Shown piece by piece: positions 63,501 to 64,000 of a DNA stretch of 64,000 nt. Below the pieces are notes generated by a model. It was not told the DNA's origin, did not search any database, and saw only the letters and a list, made by a program, of their open reading frames with translations. Made by a program: the position numbers and the translations under genes. How positions within the stretch are numbered: the first letter of the stretch is position 1; each line of letters opens with the position of its first letter. Source of the stretch: Nakaseomyces glabratus (Eukaryota > Ascomycota > Saccharomycetes > Saccharomycetales > Saccharomycetaceae); NCBI RefSeq assembly GCF_010111755.1, contig NC_088955.1, positions 496,001-560,000 of the forward strand, written 5' to 3'.

Positions 63501-64000
63501 TGATACAGCCGTCAAGACTTCTAGATCCGGTTACTTGCAACGTTGTTTGACTAAACAATTGGAAGGTGTTCATATATCCTACGATAACAGTGTTAGAGAT
63601 GCTGACGGTACATTGATTCAATTCTTGTATGGTGGTGATGCGGTTGATGTTATTAAGGAATCGCACATGACAGAATTTAACTTCTGTTTGGATAACTACG
63701 ACGCTCTATTAAAGAAATACAACCCATCCGCTCTTGTTGAACATGTTGACGTTGAGACTGCCTTGAAATACTCCAAGAAAACTCTGAAGAATAGAAAGAA
63801 ACATAAGGATGAGAAGCATTACAAGCAAACTTTGAAATATGATCCAGTTTTGAGTAAATATAACCCTGCTAAATATTTGGGTGCTGTTTCTGAAAATTTC
63901 CAAGATAAATTAGAACTATTTTTGGATAAGAGCTCGAAGACCTTTAAAGAATACGAAAGTATTAATGAAAAGAAATTTAGAGCATTGATGCAACTAAAAT
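60523..64000 (+). CDS. RPA190: RNA polymerase I largest subunit A190 (5' part)
   Basis: Open frame from ATG MDISKPVGSEISSVDFG to the window end; about 1159 of roughly 1660 expected residues. It is cut by the window, not broken. Catalytic subunit of RNA polymerase I, makes pre-rRNA in the nucleolus. Seen: clamp zinc motif CGTCGLDEKFCPGH near residues 65-78; second zinc-type CDNCGMYSPKF near 225; an acidic insertion SMEAVEDDGEGENKND near 145; KRVNYAARSVISPDPN near 462; NRQPTLHKASMMGHKVRV near 580; the catalytic NADFDGDEMNMHFPQNE near 611 with the three Mg-binding Asp; and the funnel and bridge-helix side GREGLIDTAVKTSRSGY near 988. Divergent from RPA43. Confidence 0.98.
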   Translation, partial: MDISKPVGSEISSVDFGILTSADIRNLSAKRITNPTVLDNLGHPISGGLYDLALGAFLRNLCGTCGLDEKFCPGHQGHIELPVPCYNPLFFNQLYIYLRSACLFCHHFKLKSLDVHRYACKLRLLQYGLIDESYQVDSIQLDNVLDSMEAVEDDGEGENKNDMSATLSKELKQKRKEFVDISIAKAISEGRTSERGTFTATVNDERKKLLHEFHKRLLMRPKCDNCGMYSPKFRKDGFTKIFETALNEKQLTNNRVRGFVRRDMLKKKEQSDKLAGKETSEDSFDIGRNPSTRPKTGSTYVLSTEIRNILRSVFQKEQQVLQYVFHSKPNLSRKLVKADMFFMDVLVVPPTRFRLPSKLGDEVHENSQNQLLSKILTTSLLIRDLNDELSTLQKDKVSLEDRRIIFSRLMNAFVTIQNDVNSFIDSTKAQGNTGGKVPIPGVKQALEKKEGLFRKHMMGKRVNYAARSVISPDPNIETNEIGVPPVFATKLTYPEPVTSYNIAELRQAIINGPDKWPGASQIQNEDGSLISLVGMTLEQRKALANQLMTPSSNPYTHTLNKKVYRHIKNRDIVLMNRQPTLHKASMMGHKVRVLPGEKTLRLHYANTGAYNADFDGDEMNMHFPQNENARAEAFNLANTDSQYLTPTSGSPVRGLIQDHISAGVWLTNKDSFFTREQYQQYIYGCIRPEDGHATRAKLVTLPPAIHKPIPLWTGKQIITTVLLNVTPPDMPGINLKSSNKIKNEYWGKHSEENDVIFKDGQLLCGILDKSQYGASKYGIVHSLHEVYGPETAAKVLSVLGRLFTNYIMNTAFTCGMDDLRLTSDGNKWRSDILKESVDIGRQAAAEVTNLDKDTPSNDPELLKRLEEILRDNNKLGILDAVSSAKVNTITSKVVSQCVPGGTMKKFPENSMQAMALSGAKGSNVNVSQIMCLLGQQALEGRRVPVMVSGKTLPSFKPYETDAMAGGYIKGRFYSGIKPQEYYFHCMAGREGLIDTAVKTSRSGYLQRCLTKQLEGVHISYDNSVRDADGTLIQFLYGGDAVDVIKESHMTEFNFCLDNYDALLKKYNPSALVEHVDVETALKYSKKTLKNRKKHKDEKHYKQTLKYDPVLSKYNPAKYLGAVSENFQDKLELFLDKSSKTFKEYESINEKKFRALMQLK

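Noticed and set aside
1..64000. tRNA genes
   Set aside because: I looked through the spacers for GGTTCRANNCC B-box words with a paired acceptor and A-box and found none; near words at 4470 and 5107 do not fold as tRNA. A tRNAscan run would settle this.

Overview
The window is a yeast nuclear chromosome segment: AT-rich, intron-poor, with 26 confidently recognised protein genes (the last cut by the window edge) and one doubtful small ORF. Nearly every protein is a close match to a Saccharomyces cerevisiae protein, and Leu-CUG codons sit in ordinary places, so this is a Saccharomycetaceae species on the standard code. Gene order, a telomere-like Rap1 site and the strongly conserved PAC/RRPE promoter motifs fit the Nakaseomyces clade (Candida glabrata or a near relative). 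The species assignment is inference from memory of gene order and was not tested by a search.

Layout. Positions 173-25634 reproduce the left arm of S. cerevisiae chromosome VII (YGL144 to YGL157), read in the opposite direction: ROG1, TIP20, RPL9, ARO2, INO80, NUT1/MED5, PEX14, LYS5, CDC43, AMS1. Positions 32574-64000 reproduce YOR327 to YOR341 of chromosome XV: SNC2, SCD5, MIP1, VMA4, MRS2, ALA1, KRE5, TEA1, a SWIRM gene (YOR338W/FUN19), RPA43 and RPA190 (5' 3.5 kb only). Between the two lies a reductase cluster at 26158-34573: a GRE2/ARI1-type NADPH aldehyde reductase, three tandem YPL088W-type aldo-keto reductases and, beyond SNC2, a second GRE2/ARI1-type gene. All are on the minus strand and each has a TATA box 81-124 bases before its ATG. 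The cluster therefore sits on an evolutionary chromosome breakpoint relative to S. cerevisiae.

How genes work together. Most neighbours are unrelated housekeeping genes, as is usual in yeast: secretion (TIP20, SNC2, SCD5), amino-acid synthesis (ARO2, LYS5), chromatin and transcription (INO80, NUT1, TEA1, the SWIRM gene), mitochondria (MIP1, MRS2, and ALA1 through a second isoform), and RNA polymerase I (RPA43 and RPA190, divergent from a shared promoter). The reductase cluster is the only functional cluster and looks like an aldehyde/ketone detoxification island kept similar by gene conversion.

Points of interest. (1) The AKR array shows mosaic identity and shared intergenic modules carrying TCGGCCGA palindromes. 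(2) ALA1 has an in-frame mitochondrial presequence with no ATG, so a non-AUG start is predicted. (3) At least twelve exact PAC octamers lie between genes, four of them in 152 bases before the SWIRM gene. (4) KRE5 has lost the UGGT-type DxD and ends in DDEL. (5) INO80 follows about 460 bases with no ATG. (6) Tbf1-type sites are clustered between MIP1 and VMA4. I found no tRNA, rRNA, centromere, transposon, CRISPR array or viral sequence.

Several open frames begin at TTG or GTG when taken at full length. I set those starts to the first well-supported ATG: SNC2, the second AKR, CDC43, SCD5, MIP1, KRE5, RPA43 and the cytosolic form of ALA1.
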